A stretch of 64,000 nt of DNA from an uncultured Eubacteriales bacterium. Lineage in GTDB: Bacteria > Bacillota > Clostridia > Oscillospirales > Oscillospiraceae. Positions 15,003 through 24,615 of this stretch are shown here, piece by piece; the stretch's first letter is position 1; every line of letters starts with the position of its first letter. Made by a program: the position numbers and the translations under genes. The stretch lies in contig ONEB01000005.1 in assembly GCA_900316745.1 (NCBI GenBank), positions 62,001 to 126,000 on the forward strand, given 5' to 3'. The notes under the pieces were generated by a model that saw only the letters and a program-made list of their open reading frames with translations, ran no database searches and was not told where the DNA came from.

Positions 15003-16355
15003 ATGCCCTTTAAGTATCATGGCGGAGTACATCCTGACTATATGAAGGCCCCGGACGTTCCGGTGACCGTCATTACGCCTCCGCCGCAGGTCGTCGTCCC
15101 GATGGCACAGCACATCGGCGCGCCCTGCAAGCCCATTGTCGCCGTCGGCGACCAGGTGTTGATGGGCCAGAAGATCGGCGACAATCCCGCGCCGGTCTCC
15201 GCGCCGATCCACTCCCCGGTCTCCGGCAAGGTCATCGCCATCGAGCCGCGTCCCCACCCGCTGGGCGACAACATCATGGCGGTCGTGATCGAAAACGACG
15301 GACTCGACACCCCATGTCATGATCTGGCCCCGCTCACCGAGGCGGAGCTGAACGATCAGGAAGCGATCCTCCAGCGTATCCGCGACGCCGGCATCGTCGG
15401 CATGGGCGGCGCCATGTTCCCCACCGCGTTCAAGATCCGCGGCGGCATCGGCAAGGTGGACACCCTGATCATCAACGGCGCGGAATGCGAGCCGTACCTC
15501 AACGGCGACCACTGGACCATGCGTCTGCACCCGGAGGAGCTGCTGAAAGGCATCCAGCTTGCGCGCATCGCGTCCGGTCTCGACAAGGCCTACTACGGCA
15601 TCGAGAAAAACAAGCAGGACGCCATTGATCTCCTGAACTCCAAGAACCCCGCGCAGTACGGCGTGGAGATCGTGCCCGAGGAGGTCAAGTACCCCCAGGG
15701 CGGCGAGAAGCTCCAGATCAAGGCCATCACGAACCGCGAGGTCAAGCCCGGCGGTCTGCCCTCCGGCGTCGGCTGCAACGTCATCAGCACGCAGACGGCC
15801 TACGCCATCTACCGCGCCTGCTATGAGGGACGCCCCTGCTTCGAGCGTATCCTCACGGTCGCCGGCAGCGCCATGAAGGGCCCCACGAACGCGCTGTGCC
15901 GCGTCGGCACGCCCTTCCGCTACATCGTCGAGCAGTGCGGCGGCTTCGTTGAGACGCCGAAGAAGATCGTGCTCGGCGGCCCGATGATGGGTCTGATCGC
16001 CTCGAATCTGGACGCGGTCAACATCAAGGGCACGGCGGGTCTGCTGTTCTTCACGGACAAGGAGGACCGCACGATCGAAAATCCGACGTGCATCCACTGC
16101 GGCCAGTGCCTGCAGGTCTGCCCGATGAAGCTCCAGCCCGTGTACATGTACAAGTACTTCCAGAAGCGTGACTTCGAGAAGATGCAGAAGGTGCACATCC
16201 TCGACTGCATCGAGTGCGGCTGCTGCTCCTACAACTGCCCGGGCCGTCTGCCCCTCACGCACACATTCAAGACCGCCAAGCTCCTCTTCGCCGCCAAGGC
16301 CGCGGAAGAAAAGGCTCGCGCTGAAGCGGCTGCAAAGGAGGCTGCCACGAAATGA
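15003..16355 (+). CDS. rnfC: Rnf complex subunit C
   Basis: A 450-residue peripheral subunit of the ferredoxin:NAD+ oxidoreductase. It has the NuoF-like core with GxGGAxFPT (MGGAMFPTAFKIRGG), the NADH/FMN-binding region (LIINGAECEPYLNGDHWTM) and a C-terminal two-cluster ferredoxin domain (CIHCGQCLQVCPMKL and CIECGCCSYNCPGRLPL). RnfC is the NADH-oxidising/reducing side of the complex. It is the first gene of the operon, has its own leader and strong SD, and its stop overlaps rnfD by 4 bases. An alanine/lysine-rich tail (residues ~430-450) is short compared with proteobacterial RnfC. Confidence 0.96.
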   Translation: MPFKYHGGVHPDYMKAPDVPVTVITPPPQVVVPMAQHIGAPCKPIVAVGDQVLMGQKIGDNPAPVSAPIHSPVSGKVIAIEPRPHPLGDNIMAVVIENDGLDTPCHDLAPLTEAELNDQEAILQRIRDAGIVGMGGAMFPTAFKIRGGIGKVDTLIINGAECEPYLNGDHWTMRLHPEELLKGIQLARIASGLDKAYYGIEKNKQDAIDLLNSKNPAQYGVEIVPEEVKYPQGGEKLQIKAITNREVKPGGLPSGVGCNVISTQTAYAIYRACYEGRPCFERILTVAGSAMKGPTNALCRVGTPFRYIVEQCGGFVETPKKIVLGGPMMGLIASNLDAVNIKGTAGLLFFTDKEDRTIENPTCIHCGQCLQVCPMKLQPVYMYKYFQKRDFEKMQKVHILDCIECGCCSYNCPGRLPLTHTFKTAKLLFAAKAAEEKARAEAAAKEAATK

Positions 16356-17398
16356 CACCGAAAGAACTCACGCTCGACGCCGGCTATCAGCCTCAGGTAC
16401 GCGCAAAGCGCGGCACCCGGGAGATCATGCTCGACGTCATCATCGCCCTGCTGCCGGCGGTCGCCGTCGGCGTATGGCAGTTCGGCTTTGCGGCGCTTCT
16501 GCCCGTCGCGACGAGCATCGCAGCCTGCGTCTTCTTTGAATGGCTGTACCGCAGGCTTCTGCACAAGCCCAGCTCCATCGGCGATCTCTCCGCCGTGGTC
16601 ACGGGTCTGCTGCTGAGCCTGACGCTCCCCGCCGGCTGCCCCTGGTGGCTGCCCGTGATCGGCGCGCTGTTCGCGATCGTGATCGTCAAGCAGCTCTACG
16701 GCGGCATCGGCAAGAACTTCCTGAACCCCGCCCTGGCAGGCCGCGCGTTCCTGTTCGCGTCCTACGCCACGGCAATGACCATGTTCACCGTCCCGAACTC
16801 CATGAAGGGCGTTGTGGACGGCGTCACGATGGCAACGCCGCTGAGCGCCATGAAGGCCGGCACGGCGATGCCCGAGTATTACAGCTTCGTGGACATGTTC
16901 CTCGGCAAGATGCCCGGCAGCTTCGGCGAGATCAGCGCCCTGGCGCTGCTGATCGGCGGCGTGTACCTGCTGTGCCGCAAGGTCATCACCTGGCAGATCC
17001 CCGTGAGCTTCATCTGCACGGTGGCGCTCGTGAGCCTCATCTTCGGCGGCGGCGAGAACTACACCCGCGTCGACTGGATGCTCTATAACCTCCTGTCCGG
17101 CGGTCTGATGCTGGGCGCGATCTTCATGGCGACGGACTACTCCACGAGCCCCGTCTCGCTCAAGGGCCGCGTGTTCTACGGCATCGGCTGCGGTCTTCTG
17201 ACCGTGATCATCCGCCGCTTCGGCGGTTACCCCGAGGGCGTCAGCTTCGCGATCCTCATCATGAACTGCTGCGCATGGTTCATCGACCAGCTCACGCAGC
17301 CGATCCGCTTCGGCGTGTCCCGCGAGGACATCAAGAAGCAGAAGGCCGCCGCCAAGGCAGCCAAGAAAGAAGCAAAGGAGGCTGCTGCAAATGGCTAA
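16352..17398 (+). CDS. rnfD: Rnf complex subunit D
   Basis: A 348-residue integral membrane subunit with about nine or ten helices, related to NqrB. Typical segments are GTREIMLDVIIALLPAVAVG, LYGGIGKNFLNPALAGRAFL and GAIFMATDYSTSPVSLKGR, the last in the region where NqrB/RnfD carries its covalently bound FMN. It forms part of the ion-translocating core. It overlaps rnfC by 4 bases and rnfG by 8 bases, indicating translational coupling. The C-terminus is an alanine/lysine-rich cytoplasmic tail. Confidence 0.96.
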   Translation: MTPKELTLDAGYQPQVRAKRGTREIMLDVIIALLPAVAVGVWQFGFAALLPVATSIAACVFFEWLYRRLLHKPSSIGDLSAVVTGLLLSLTLPAGCPWWLPVIGALFAIVIVKQLYGGIGKNFLNPALAGRAFLFASYATAMTMFTVPNSMKGVVDGVTMATPLSAMKAGTAMPEYYSFVDMFLGKMPGSFGEISALALLIGGVYLLCRKVITWQIPVSFICTVALVSLIFGGGENYTRVDWMLYNLLSGGLMLGAIFMATDYSTSPVSLKGRVFYGIGCGLLTVIIRRFGGYPEGVSFAILIMNCCAWFIDQLTQPIRFGVSREDIKKQKAAAKAAKKEAKEAAANG

Positions 17399-17975
17399 CA
17401 CGAAACAGGGCGGCGCCGGCAACATCATCAAGCTGGCCCTCGTGCTTCTGGCAGTCGCCGCGGTCATCGCGCTGGTGCTGGGCTTTGTCAACAGCATCAC
17501 CGAGGGCCCGATCAAGGCCTACAACGACAACAAGACCCGCACCGCCTACGCAAACGTCCTCGAGGCGGACGCGTACGAAGAGGTCGACCCCGCCGCCTAC
17601 GCCGCTGCCAACGGCGAGAACACCATCACCCTTCTCTCCGAGGCCAAGGACGGCTCCGGCGATGTGATCGGCTATGTCGCCGAGACGGAGTTTTCCGGCG
17701 CGCAGGGCATGATCACGATGGTCATCGGTCTTGACGCCGACAAGGTCTGCACCGGCATCTACGTCACCGAGCACTCCGAGACCTCCGGCCTCGGCGCGAA
17801 GGCGGCCGAGACCAGCGCCGGCGCGTGGCGCGACAATCTCGTCGGTCAGGCTGACGGTCTGGCGCTGAAGAAGAACGGCGGCACCGTCGAGGCGATCTCC
17901 GGCGCGACCATCACCTCCACCGCAGTCGTCAAAGAAGTGCAGACGGTCATCAACGCCGTCAATGAGCTGGGTTAA
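17391..17975 (+). CDS. rnfG: Rnf complex subunit G (FMN-binding)
   Basis: A 194-residue subunit with one N-terminal transmembrane helix (IIKLALVLLAVAAVIALVLG) and an extracytoplasmic FMN-binding domain. The flavinylation motif SGATITSTAV is intact near residue 173; the second Thr of S(T/G)AT-type motifs is the phosphoester-linked residue in homologues. Its modification needs an ApbE flavin transferase, not encoded in this window. The preceding ETSGLGAKAAE element is also typical. Confidence 0.95.
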   Translation: MANTKQGGAGNIIKLALVLLAVAAVIALVLGFVNSITEGPIKAYNDNKTRTAYANVLEADAYEEVDPAAYAAANGENTITLLSEAKDGSGDVIGYVAETEFSGAQGMITMVIGLDADKVCTGIYVTEHSETSGLGAKAAETSAGAWRDNLVGQADGLALKKNGGTVEAISGATITSTAVVKEVQTVINAVNELG

Positions 17976-17988
17976 AGGAGGCTAAGAC

Positions 17989-18660
17989 GTGAATATCAAG
18001 CAACAATTCAAAGAAGGTCTGGTCACCAACAACCCCGTTCTGGTGCAGCTTCTGGGCATGTGCGCCACAATGGCGATCACGACCAGCCTCTTCAACGGCG
18101 TCGGCATGGGCTTCTCCGTGCTGATCATCCTGACGTGCTGCAACGTCGTCATTTCCCTGATCCGCAAGATCATCCCGAACGATATCCGCCTGGCGATCTT
18201 CGTGCTCGTCATCGCGGGCTTCGTCACCATCGTCGATCTGCTGCTGAAGGCCTACATTCCCGCGCTGAGCGAGAGTCTGGGCGTGTTCATCCCGCTGATC
18301 GTCGTCAACTGCATCATCATCGGCCGCGCCGAGGCGTTCTGCCAGAAAAACCCCGTGGGCGCTTCGTTCTTCGACGGCATCTTCCAGGGTCTGGGCTACA
18401 CCTGCGTTCTGATCTGCATGTGCGTGATCCGCGAGTTTCTCGGCAAGGGCACGTTCGGCTCCGGCCTGATCAACACGGTCGCGGGCGTCGGCACCGGCGA
18501 GGGCGTGCGCATCTTCCCGGCTGAGTACGGCGCGCTGGTTCTCACGCTCCCCATCGGCGGCTTCATCACGCTCGGCTGCCTGATCGCGCTGATGCAGTAT
18601 GTGCTCAAGCGCTCCGAAAAGAAAAAGGAAGCTGCTGAAAAGGAGGCGATTGAAGCATGA
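17989..18660 (+). CDS. rnfE: Rnf complex subunit E
   Basis: A 223-residue membrane subunit with six hydrophobic helices, homologous to NqrD and paralogous to RnfA. Typical segments are FKEGLVTNNPVLVQLLGMC near the N-terminus and VNCIIIGRAEAFCQKNP, the half-membrane helix containing a conserved Cys that helps hold the intramembrane iron centre shared with RnfA. It starts with GTG at 17989 behind AAAGGAGG and overlaps rnfA by 4 bases. The charged C-terminal tail is cytoplasmic. Confidence 0.95.
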   Translation: MNIKQQFKEGLVTNNPVLVQLLGMCATMAITTSLFNGVGMGFSVLIILTCCNVVISLIRKIIPNDIRLAIFVLVIAGFVTIVDLLLKAYIPALSESLGVFIPLIVVNCIIIGRAEAFCQKNPVGASFFDGIFQGLGYTCVLICMCVIREFLGKGTFGSGLINTVAGVGTGEGVRIFPAEYGALVLTLPIGGFITLGCLIALMQYVLKRSEKKKEAAEKEAIEA

Positions 18661-19247
18661 GTGCAAACGCAACCATCATTGAGATCGTCTTAAGTGCGAT
18701 CCTGATCAACAACTTCATCTTCTCGCAGTTCCTTGGCTGCTGCCCGTTCCTCGGCTGCTCCAGCAAGCTGGACACCGCCGCCGGCATGGGTCTCGCGGTC
18801 GTGTTCGTCATGGGTCTGGCCTCCGCCATCTGCTGGGTCGTGAACACCTACATCCTGATCCCGCTCGGCCTCGGCTTCCTGCAGACGATCGCCTACATCC
18901 TCGTCATTGCCGTGCTCGTGCAGTTCGTCGAGATGTTCCTGAAAAAATCCGTTCCGAGCCTGTATTCGGCGCTGGGCATCTACCTGCCCCTGATCACCAC
19001 CAACTGCGCGGTTCTCGGCGTTGTGCTGCTCAACACCCAGTACAACTTCAACTTCCTGCAGAGCACCGTTTACGGCATCACCGGCGGCATGGGCTTCATG
19101 CTCGCGATCTGCCTGATGGCAAGCGTGCGCGAGAAGGTCGAGTTCGCCGAGTATCCGGAAAGCTTCAACGGCTTCCCGATCGCACTGGTCACCGCCGGTC
19201 TGATCGCGCTGGCCTTCATGGGCTTCTCCGGCATGAAGATCGTTTAA
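18657..19247 (+). CDS. rnfA: Rnf complex subunit A
   Basis: A 196-residue membrane subunit with six helices, homologous to NqrE. Hallmarks are LINNFIFSQFLGCCPFLGCS and YLPLITTNCAVLGVVLL, which supply the cysteines for the intramembrane iron cluster at the RnfA/RnfE interface. The length is that of the family. It overlaps rnfE by 4 bases and precedes rnfB by 15 bases. Confidence 0.96.
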   Translation: MSANATIIEIVLSAILINNFIFSQFLGCCPFLGCSSKLDTAAGMGLAVVFVMGLASAICWVVNTYILIPLGLGFLQTIAYILVIAVLVQFVEMFLKKSVPSLYSALGIYLPLITTNCAVLGVVLLNTQYNFNFLQSTVYGITGGMGFMLAICLMASVREKVEFAEYPESFNGFPIALVTAGLIALAFMGFSGMKIV

Positions 19248-19262
19248 GGAGGGCTGCTGATT

Positions 19263-20087
19263 ATGAATACCATTCTGACTGCCGTCCTCGTTCTGGGCGC
19301 GATGGGCGCCATCTTCGGCGCGGCGCTCGCGTTCGCGGCCAAGATCTTCTATGTCGAGGTCGATCCCAGGGAAGCGGCCGTCCGTGAATGTCTCGCGGGC
19401 GCCAACTGCGGCGGCTGCGGCTTCCCCGGCTGCGACGGCTATGCCAAGGCGGTTGCCGAGGGCAAAGCTCCCACCAACAAGTGCGTCGCCGGCGGCCCCG
19501 AGGCGGCTGCCAAGATCGGCGAGATCATGGGCGTGAGCGCCGACATGGGCGAAAAGATGGTCGCCCACGTCCCCTGCTCCGGCTGCAACGACGTCGCCGT
19601 GAAGCGCTTCAACTACAACGGCCCGCAGGACTGCCAGGCAGCGATGCTGTTCGGCGGCAAGAGCAACAAGGAATGCACCTTCGCCTGCATCGGTCTCGGC
19701 AACTGCGCGCGCGCCTGCAAGTTTGACGCCATGCACGTCGTAAACGGCGTTGCCAAGGTCGACCGCGAGAAGTGCGTCGCCTGCGGCGCCTGCCAGGACG
19801 CCTGCCCGAAGAAGCTCATCGAGATGGTCCCCTACAAGCAGACCGTCCTGCAGAACTGCCGCAACCAGGACAAGGGCGCGGTCACCCGCAAGATCTGCGA
19901 CGCGGGCTGCATCGGCTGCATGAAGTGCCAGCGTGAGTGCCCCGCCGACGCGATCAAGGTCGAGAACTTCCTCGCGAAGATCGACTATGACAAGTGCGTC
20001 CAGTGCGGCCACTGCGTGGACATCTGCCCGCGCGGCATCCTCAAGGATCAGCTTGAGAAGCCTGCCAAGGAAAAGGCTGTCGTGTAA
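19263..20087 (+). CDS. rnfB: Rnf complex subunit B
   Basis: A 274-residue membrane-anchored iron-sulfur protein, the ferredoxin entry point of the complex. One N-terminal helix ([20 protein letters not shown]) is followed by the RnfB-specific 4Fe-4S motif ([16 protein letters not shown]). Ferredoxin-type clusters follow: [34 protein letters not shown] and [12 protein letters not shown]. This multi-cluster arrangement is the clostridial form. It is the last gene of the operon and is followed by a strong terminator. Confidence 0.96.
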   Translation: MNTILTAVLVLGAMGAIFGAALAFAAKIFYVEVDPREAAVRECLAGANCGGCGFPGCDGYAKAVAEGKAPTNKCVAGGPEAAAKIGEIMGVSADMGEKMVAHVPCSGCNDVAVKRFNYNGPQDCQAAMLFGGKSNKECTFACIGLGNCARACKFDAMHVVNGVAKVDREKCVACGACQDACPKKLIEMVPYKQTVLQNCRNQDKGAVTRKICDAGCIGCMKCQRECPADAIKVENFLAKIDYDKCVQCGHCVDICPRGILKDQLEKPAKEKAVV

Positions 20088-20094
20088 TCAACGG

Positions 20095-20127
20095 AAAATG
20101 AGCCAACCAAACGGTTGGCTCATTTTT
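20095..20127 (+). terminator. Terminator of the rnf operon
   Basis: A perfect 14-base stem, AAAATGAGCCAACC (20095-20108) with GGTTGGCTCATTTT (20113-20126), loop AAAC, ending in T5. The A-tract on the left makes it potentially bidirectional. Confidence 0.92.
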
Positions 20128-20218
20128 GCTTCCGCCGCATTCGGTGCCTTTTGTCAAAACGCCGAAAGAGTTTGGCGGATCGGCCGGTTTTTCTACCTTT
20201 TCACATCGCGGTTTTTTG

Positions 20219-20247
20219 TTGACTTTTCAGCGAAAATACAAGATAAT
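20219..20247 (+). promoter_or_regulatory. Purine operon promoter
   Basis: TTGACT (20219-20224), a 17-base spacer and GATAAT (20242-20247), about 94 bases upstream of purE. It is the only good promoter before the nine-gene cluster. Confidence 0.7.
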
Positions 20248-20265
20248 AGTACCATCTTTTTTGGA

Positions 20266-20320
20266 CGGACGGCAGCGGGCAATGTGAAAAAAGCACAACA
20301 CACGCGGCTGTCCGATTTTT
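20266..20320 (+). terminator. Terminator-like hairpin in the purE leader (possible attenuator)
   Basis: CGGACGGCAGC (20266-20276) can pair with GCGGCTGTCCG (20304-20314) with one mismatch and one G-U pair. ATTTTTC follows directly. It lies between the promoter and the purE SD, so it could attenuate the operon. No guanine-riboswitch core was recognised in the leader. Confidence 0.4.
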
Positions 20321-20340
20321 CATTCAGGGAGGACACGACC

Positions 20341-20835
20341 TTGAACAAAGCAGGCATTATCATGGGCAGCGACAGCGACCTGCCCATTGTTGAAAAAGCC
20401 ATCGAGACGCTCAAAAGCCTCGGTGTGCCCACGGAGGTGCACGTTTTCTCGGCGCACAGAACGCCGGAGCAAGCGCGCGCCTTTTCTCTTTCTGCGCGCG
20501 AAAACGGCTTCGGCGTGCTGATCTGCGCCGCCGGCAAGGCCGCGCACCTCGCCGGCGCGATCGCGGCGAACACCACGCTGCCCGTGATCGGCATTCCCAT
20601 TAAAAGCTCGACCTTAGACGGCATTGACGCCCTGCTCTCCACTGTGCAGATGCCCAGCGGCATCCCGGTAGCCACGGTGGCGATCGATGGGGCTGTCAAT
20701 GCCGCTTTGCTTGCGGCCGAAATGCTCTCGATCTCCGATCCGGAGCTTGCGGACAGGCTCAACGCCCGCCGCGCCGCCGACACCGAAAAAACACTGGAAA
20801 AAGACCGCGCCATCGCCGCCCGGTTCAACGCTTGA
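20341..20835 (+). CDS. purE: N5-carboxyaminoimidazole ribonucleotide mutase
   Basis: A 164-residue PurE. Motifs: [20 protein letters not shown] at the N-terminus, [13 protein letters not shown], and the core loop [16 protein letters not shown] with the catalytic His. It ends with [20 protein letters not shown] and [13 protein letters not shown]. The start is a TTG, eight bases after a strong GGGAGG; no ATG fits. It converts N5-CAIR to CAIR, or carboxylates AIR directly. No purK is visible here, so which reaction is used cannot be decided from this window. It is the first gene of the purine operon. Confidence 0.95.
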   Translation: MNKAGIIMGSDSDLPIVEKAIETLKSLGVPTEVHVFSAHRTPEQARAFSLSARENGFGVLICAAGKAAHLAGAIAANTTLPVIGIPIKSSTLDGIDALLSTVQMPSGIPVATVAIDGAVNAALLAAEMLSISDPELADRLNARRAADTEKTLEKDRAIAARFNA

Positions 20836-20850
20836 AAGGAGCTTATCATT

Positions 20851-21558
20851 ATGCAGAAACTTAAGCAGCTTTACGAAGGCAAGGCCAAGAAGGTCTTTGC
20901 GACCGACGATCCGGAATGCGTCATCGTCTCCTACAAGGACGACGCCACCGCGTTCAACGGCCTCAAGCGCGGCACCATCGTGGGCAAGGGCGTTGTGAAC
21001 AACAAGGTCACAAACTACCTCATGCAGCTGCTGGAGAAAGAGGGCGTCCCGACGCACTTCGTCGAGGAGCTGAGTGACCGCGAGACCGCCGTGAAGAAGG
21101 TCAGCATCGTCCCGCTCGAGGTCATCATCCGCAACATCTCCGCCGGCAGCTTCGCCAAGCGCTTCGGCGTCGAGGAGGGCATCGTCTTCGAGCAGCCCAC
21201 CATCGAGTTCAGCTATAAAAACGACGATCTGGGCGATCCTCTGATGAACGCCTACCACGCGCTGGCGCTGAAGCTCGCCACGCCTGCCGAGATCGACACG
21301 ATCAAGGCCATGGCGTTCAAGGTCAACGACGTGCTCAAGGCGTTTTTCAAGGCCGTGAACGTCGACCTCGTGGACTTCAAGCTGGAGTTCGGCAGACTCT
21401 CCGACGGCACGATCGTCCTCGCCGACGAGATCAGCCCCGACACCTGCCGCTTCTGGGACAGCACGACCCACGAGAAGCTCGACAAGGACCGCTTCCGCCG
21501 CGACCTCGGCAACGTCGAGGACGCGTACAGCGAAATGATGAAACGCATTCTGGGTTAA
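20851..21558 (+). CDS. purC: SAICAR synthetase
   Basis: A 235-residue phosphoribosylaminoimidazole-succinocarboxamide synthase. It begins [20 protein letters not shown] and contains the nucleotide-binding and substrate segments [20 protein letters not shown] and [20 protein letters not shown]. It joins CAIR and aspartate with ATP. The length is typical of the bacterial monofunctional enzyme. It lies 15 bases after purE behind AAAGGAG and 11 bases before purF. Confidence 0.97.
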   Translation: MQKLKQLYEGKAKKVFATDDPECVIVSYKDDATAFNGLKRGTIVGKGVVNNKVTNYLMQLLEKEGVPTHFVEELSDRETAVKKVSIVPLEVIIRNISAGSFAKRFGVEEGIVFEQPTIEFSYKNDDLGDPLMNAYHALALKLATPAEIDTIKAMAFKVNDVLKAFFKAVNVDLVDFKLEFGRLSDGTIVLADEISPDTCRFWDSTTHEKLDKDRFRRDLGNVEDAYSEMMKRILG

Positions 21559-21569
21559 GGAGATCGCGC

Positions 21570-23009
21570 ATGAATCAGCACATCCACGAAGAATGCGGCG
21601 TGTTCGGTATCTTTGCCAGGGAGAACACCAACGTTGCCGCGCTGACCTACTACGGTCTCTACGCGCTGCAGCATCGCGGCCAGGAGGGCTGCGGCATCGC
21701 GGTGAACGACGACGGCGTCATCACGTTCCACAAGGACGTGGGTCTGGTGAGCGAGGTCTTCACACCGCAGGTGCTGGAAAAGCTCGGCCAGGGCAGCATG
21801 GCGGTCGGCCACACCCGCTACGGCACCGCCGGCACGAAGTCCCGCGCCAACTGCCAGCCCATGGTCGTCAACCACATCAAGGGCCGCATGGCGCTGGCGC
21901 ACAACGGCAACCTCATCAACGCGACGGAGCTGCGCCGCTCGCTGGAGCTGCAGGGCTCGATCTTCCACACCACGACCGACACCGAGGTCATCTCCTATGT
22001 CGTGACAAAGGAGCGTCTCACCACGCCCAGCATCGAGGCCGCCGTGAGCTGCGCCATGTACAAGATCGAGGGCGCATATTCTCTCGTCCTCATGAGCCCG
22101 ACGAAGCTCATCGCCGCCCGGGATCCCTTCGGCTTCCATCCGCTCTGCTACGGTCAGATGGACGACGGCACCTACGTCGTGGCGAGCGAGACCTGCGCGC
22201 TCGACTCCGTCCACGCGCATTTCGTGCGCGACATCGAGCCGGGCGAGATCCTCGTCTTCACGAAGGACGGCATCCGGTCCATGCGCGAGCACTGCGGCCG
22301 CGAGGAGAAGCGCCTGTGCGTGTTTGAGCACGTTTACTTTGCCCGTCCCGACTCCATCGTGGACGGCGTGAGCGTCCATGAGGCGCGCATCCGCGCCGGA
22401 CGGTGCCTTGCCCGCCGCCATCCCGTGGAGGCGGACGTCGTCATCGGCGTGCCGGACTCGGGCCTGGACGCCGCGCTCGGCTATGCCCAGGAGAGCGGCA
22501 TCCCCTATGAGGTCGGCTTCATCAAAAACAAGTACATCGGCCGCACGTTCATCGCGCCCGGCCAGAGCGCGAGAGAAAATCTCGTGCGCATCAAGCTCAA
22601 CCCCGTCTCCGCCGTCGTGCGCGGCAAGCGCGTCGTGATGATCGACGACTCCATCGTGCGCGGCACGACGAGCGCGCGCATCGTCAAGCTCCTGCGTGAG
22701 GCCGGCGCCGCCGAGGTGCACGTCCGCTCCAGCGCGCCCCCCTTCATGAATCCCTGCTACTACGGCGTGGACATCGACTCCCGCGACCGTCTGATCGCCT
22801 GCCACCACAGCGTGGAGGAGATCGCCAAAATCATCGGCGCGGACACGCTCGGCTACCTCCCCGTGGAGGACGTGGGCGAGCTGATGCAGGTAAAATGCGG
22901 CGAGGGCTACTGCCACGCCTGCTTCGACGGCGCGTATCCGACCCGCGAGCCGGAGGTTGCCGACAAAAACCGCTTTGATTTCAAGATCAGCGAGGGCAAG
23001 AAGAAATGA
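21570..23009 (+). CDS. purF: Amidophosphoribosyltransferase
   Basis: A 479-residue glutamine PRPP amidotransferase, the committed step of the pathway. Cys9 in HEECGVFGI is the N-terminal nucleophile exposed after removal of a short propeptide. The class II amidotransferase domain ([18 protein letters not shown]) is followed by the phosphoribosyltransferase domain with the PRPP loop [18 protein letters not shown]. The C-terminal cysteines ([16 protein letters not shown]) place it in the Bacillus-type group that carries an oxygen-sensitive 4Fe-4S cluster. The stop overlaps the purM start by 4 bases. Confidence 0.97.
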   Translation: MNQHIHEECGVFGIFARENTNVAALTYYGLYALQHRGQEGCGIAVNDDGVITFHKDVGLVSEVFTPQVLEKLGQGSMAVGHTRYGTAGTKSRANCQPMVVNHIKGRMALAHNGNLINATELRRSLELQGSIFHTTTDTEVISYVVTKERLTTPSIEAAVSCAMYKIEGAYSLVLMSPTKLIAARDPFGFHPLCYGQMDDGTYVVASETCALDSVHAHFVRDIEPGEILVFTKDGIRSMREHCGREEKRLCVFEHVYFARPDSIVDGVSVHEARIRAGRCLARRHPVEADVVIGVPDSGLDAALGYAQESGIPYEVGFIKNKYIGRTFIAPGQSARENLVRIKLNPVSAVVRGKRVVMIDDSIVRGTTSARIVKLLREAGAAEVHVRSSAPPFMNPCYYGVDIDSRDRLIACHHSVEEIAKIIGADTLGYLPVEDVGELMQVKCGEGYCHACFDGAYPTREPEVADKNRFDFKISEGKKK

Positions 23010-24022
23010 ACACCAATTCTCACTCTGACCGCTACGCCGAGGCCGGCGTGGACATCACCGCGGGCTATCAGGCGGTGGAACTCATGAAGCAGCACGTCGC
23101 GCGCACCGTCACCCCGGGCGTCATGGGCGGCGTCGGCGGCTTCGGCGGCCTGTTTCTGCCCGATCTCAGGGGCATGGACGAGCCCGTGCTCGTCTCCGGC
23201 ACGGACGGCGTCGGCACCAAGCTGAAGCTGGCGTTCCTGCTGAATCAGCACGACACCGTCGGCATCGACTGCGTCGCCATGTGCGTCAACGACATCGTCT
23301 GCTGCGGCGCAAAGCCCCTGTTCTTCTTGGACTACATCGCCTGCGGCAAGAACGTGCCGGAGCGCATCGCCGAGATCGTCTCCGGCGTGGCCGAGGGCTG
23401 CGTGCAGTCAGGCTGCGCGCTCATCGGCGGCGAGACCGCCGAGATGCCCGGCTTCTACCCCGCGGACGAATACGACCTCGCGGGCTTCGCCGTCGGCGTC
23501 GTGGATAAAAAGAAGATCCTCGACCGCGAGACCGTCCGCCCCGGCGACGTGCTCGTGGCGCTCCCGTCCAGCGGTGTGCACTCCAACGGCTTTTCGCTCG
23601 TGCGCAAGGTCTTCGACGTGGAAAACGACTGCCCGCGCGAGCTCCTGGAAAGCCTGCTCACGCCGACGAAGCTCTATGTCAAGCCCGTCCTTGCCCTGCT
23701 GGACGCGGTGAACGTCAAGAGCATCGCCCACATCACGGGCGGCGGCTTCTTTGAAAACATTCCCCGCGCCCTGGGGCCGGGGCTCACGGCACACATCGCG
23801 CGCAAAGACGTGCGCGTGCTGCCGATCTTCGACCGGATCGCCGAGGCCGGCGACATTCCTGAGCGCGACATGTTCAACACCTTCAACATGGGCGTCGGCA
23901 TGGTCACGATCGTCTCTCCCGAGGACGCGGACAGGGCGCTCGAGATCCTGCGCGCGCAGGGCGAGGACGCCTACATCCTCGGCACCGTGCGCGAGGGCGC
24001 GGAAGGCGTGGTGCTCGCATGA
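23006..24022 (+). CDS. purM: Phosphoribosylformylglycinamidine cyclo-ligase
   Basis: A 338-residue AIR synthetase. Visible motifs are [40 protein letters not shown] and [20 protein letters not shown], all ATP/FGAM-binding segments of the PurM/PurL superfamily, plus [15 protein letters not shown] near the C-terminus. It closes the imidazole ring from FGAM. It overlaps both purF and purN by 4 bases. Confidence 0.97.
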   Translation: MNTNSHSDRYAEAGVDITAGYQAVELMKQHVARTVTPGVMGGVGGFGGLFLPDLRGMDEPVLVSGTDGVGTKLKLAFLLNQHDTVGIDCVAMCVNDIVCCGAKPLFFLDYIACGKNVPERIAEIVSGVAEGCVQSGCALIGGETAEMPGFYPADEYDLAGFAVGVVDKKKILDRETVRPGDVLVALPSSGVHSNGFSLVRKVFDVENDCPRELLESLLTPTKLYVKPVLALLDAVNVKSIAHITGGGFFENIPRALGPGLTAHIARKDVRVLPIFDRIAEAGDIPERDMFNTFNMGVGMVTIVSPEDADRALEILRAQGEDAYILGTVREGAEGVVLA

Positions 24023-24615
24023 AGACGCGCATCGCCGTGTTCGTCTCCGGCGGCGGCACGAACCTGCAGGCGCTCATCGACGCCGCCAGGCGCGGGGAGC
24101 TGCCCTCCGGCGAGCTCGCGCTCGTCCTCTCGAGCAGCGACCGGGCCTACGCCCTGACGCGCGCTGCCAACGCCGGCATCCCCACCGCCGTGGTCCGCTC
24201 CAGGGAGCCGGAGCACGAGCAAAAAATCCTCAATGCGCTTGCAGAGCACCGCATCGACATGATCGTGCTCGCGGGCTACATGAGCATTCTGTCCGAGGAC
24301 TTCACCGCGCGGTTTCCCAACCGCATCCTGAACGTGCACCCGTCGCTGATCCCCGCGTTCTGCGGCAGGGGCTACTACGGGCTGCGCGTGCACGAGGAGG
24401 CCTTAAAGCGCGGGGTCAAGGTGACCGGCGCGACCGTGCACTTCGTAAACGAGATCCCCGACGGGGGCGAGATCCTGCTGCAGAAGGCGGTTGAGGTGCT
24501 GCCCGGCGACACGCCGGAGACGCTCCAGCGCCGCGTGATGCAGCAGGCCGAATGGAAGCTGCTGCCGCAGGCGACGGAGACCGTTGCCCGCAGAATCATG
24601 GAGGAAAAGCAATGA
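24019..24615 (+). CDS. purN: Phosphoribosylglycinamide formyltransferase
   Basis: A 198-residue GAR transformylase using 10-formyltetrahydrofolate. Visible are [20 protein letters not shown], the catalytic region [20 protein letters not shown] and [20 protein letters not shown], and the [18 protein letters not shown] segment with its catalytic Asp. In most bacteria the first loop is SGxGSNL; here it is SGGGTNL, as often in Clostridia. It overlaps purM and the IMP cyclohydrolase gene by 4 bases each. Confidence 0.96.
   Translation: MKTRIAVFVSGGGTNLQALIDAARRGELPSGELALVLSSSDRAYALTRAANAGIPTAVVRSREPEHEQKILNALAEHRIDMIVLAGYMSILSEDFTARFPNRILNVHPSLIPAFCGRGYYGLRVHEEALKRGVKVTGATVHFVNEIPDGGEILLQKAVEVLPGDTPETLQRRVMQQAEWKLLPQATETVARRIMEEKQ

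Noticed and set aside
20225-20340. Guanine/adenine riboswitch before purE
   Set aside because: The conserved loop sequences of the purine aptamer are not seen between promoter and start; only a simple hairpin is present.
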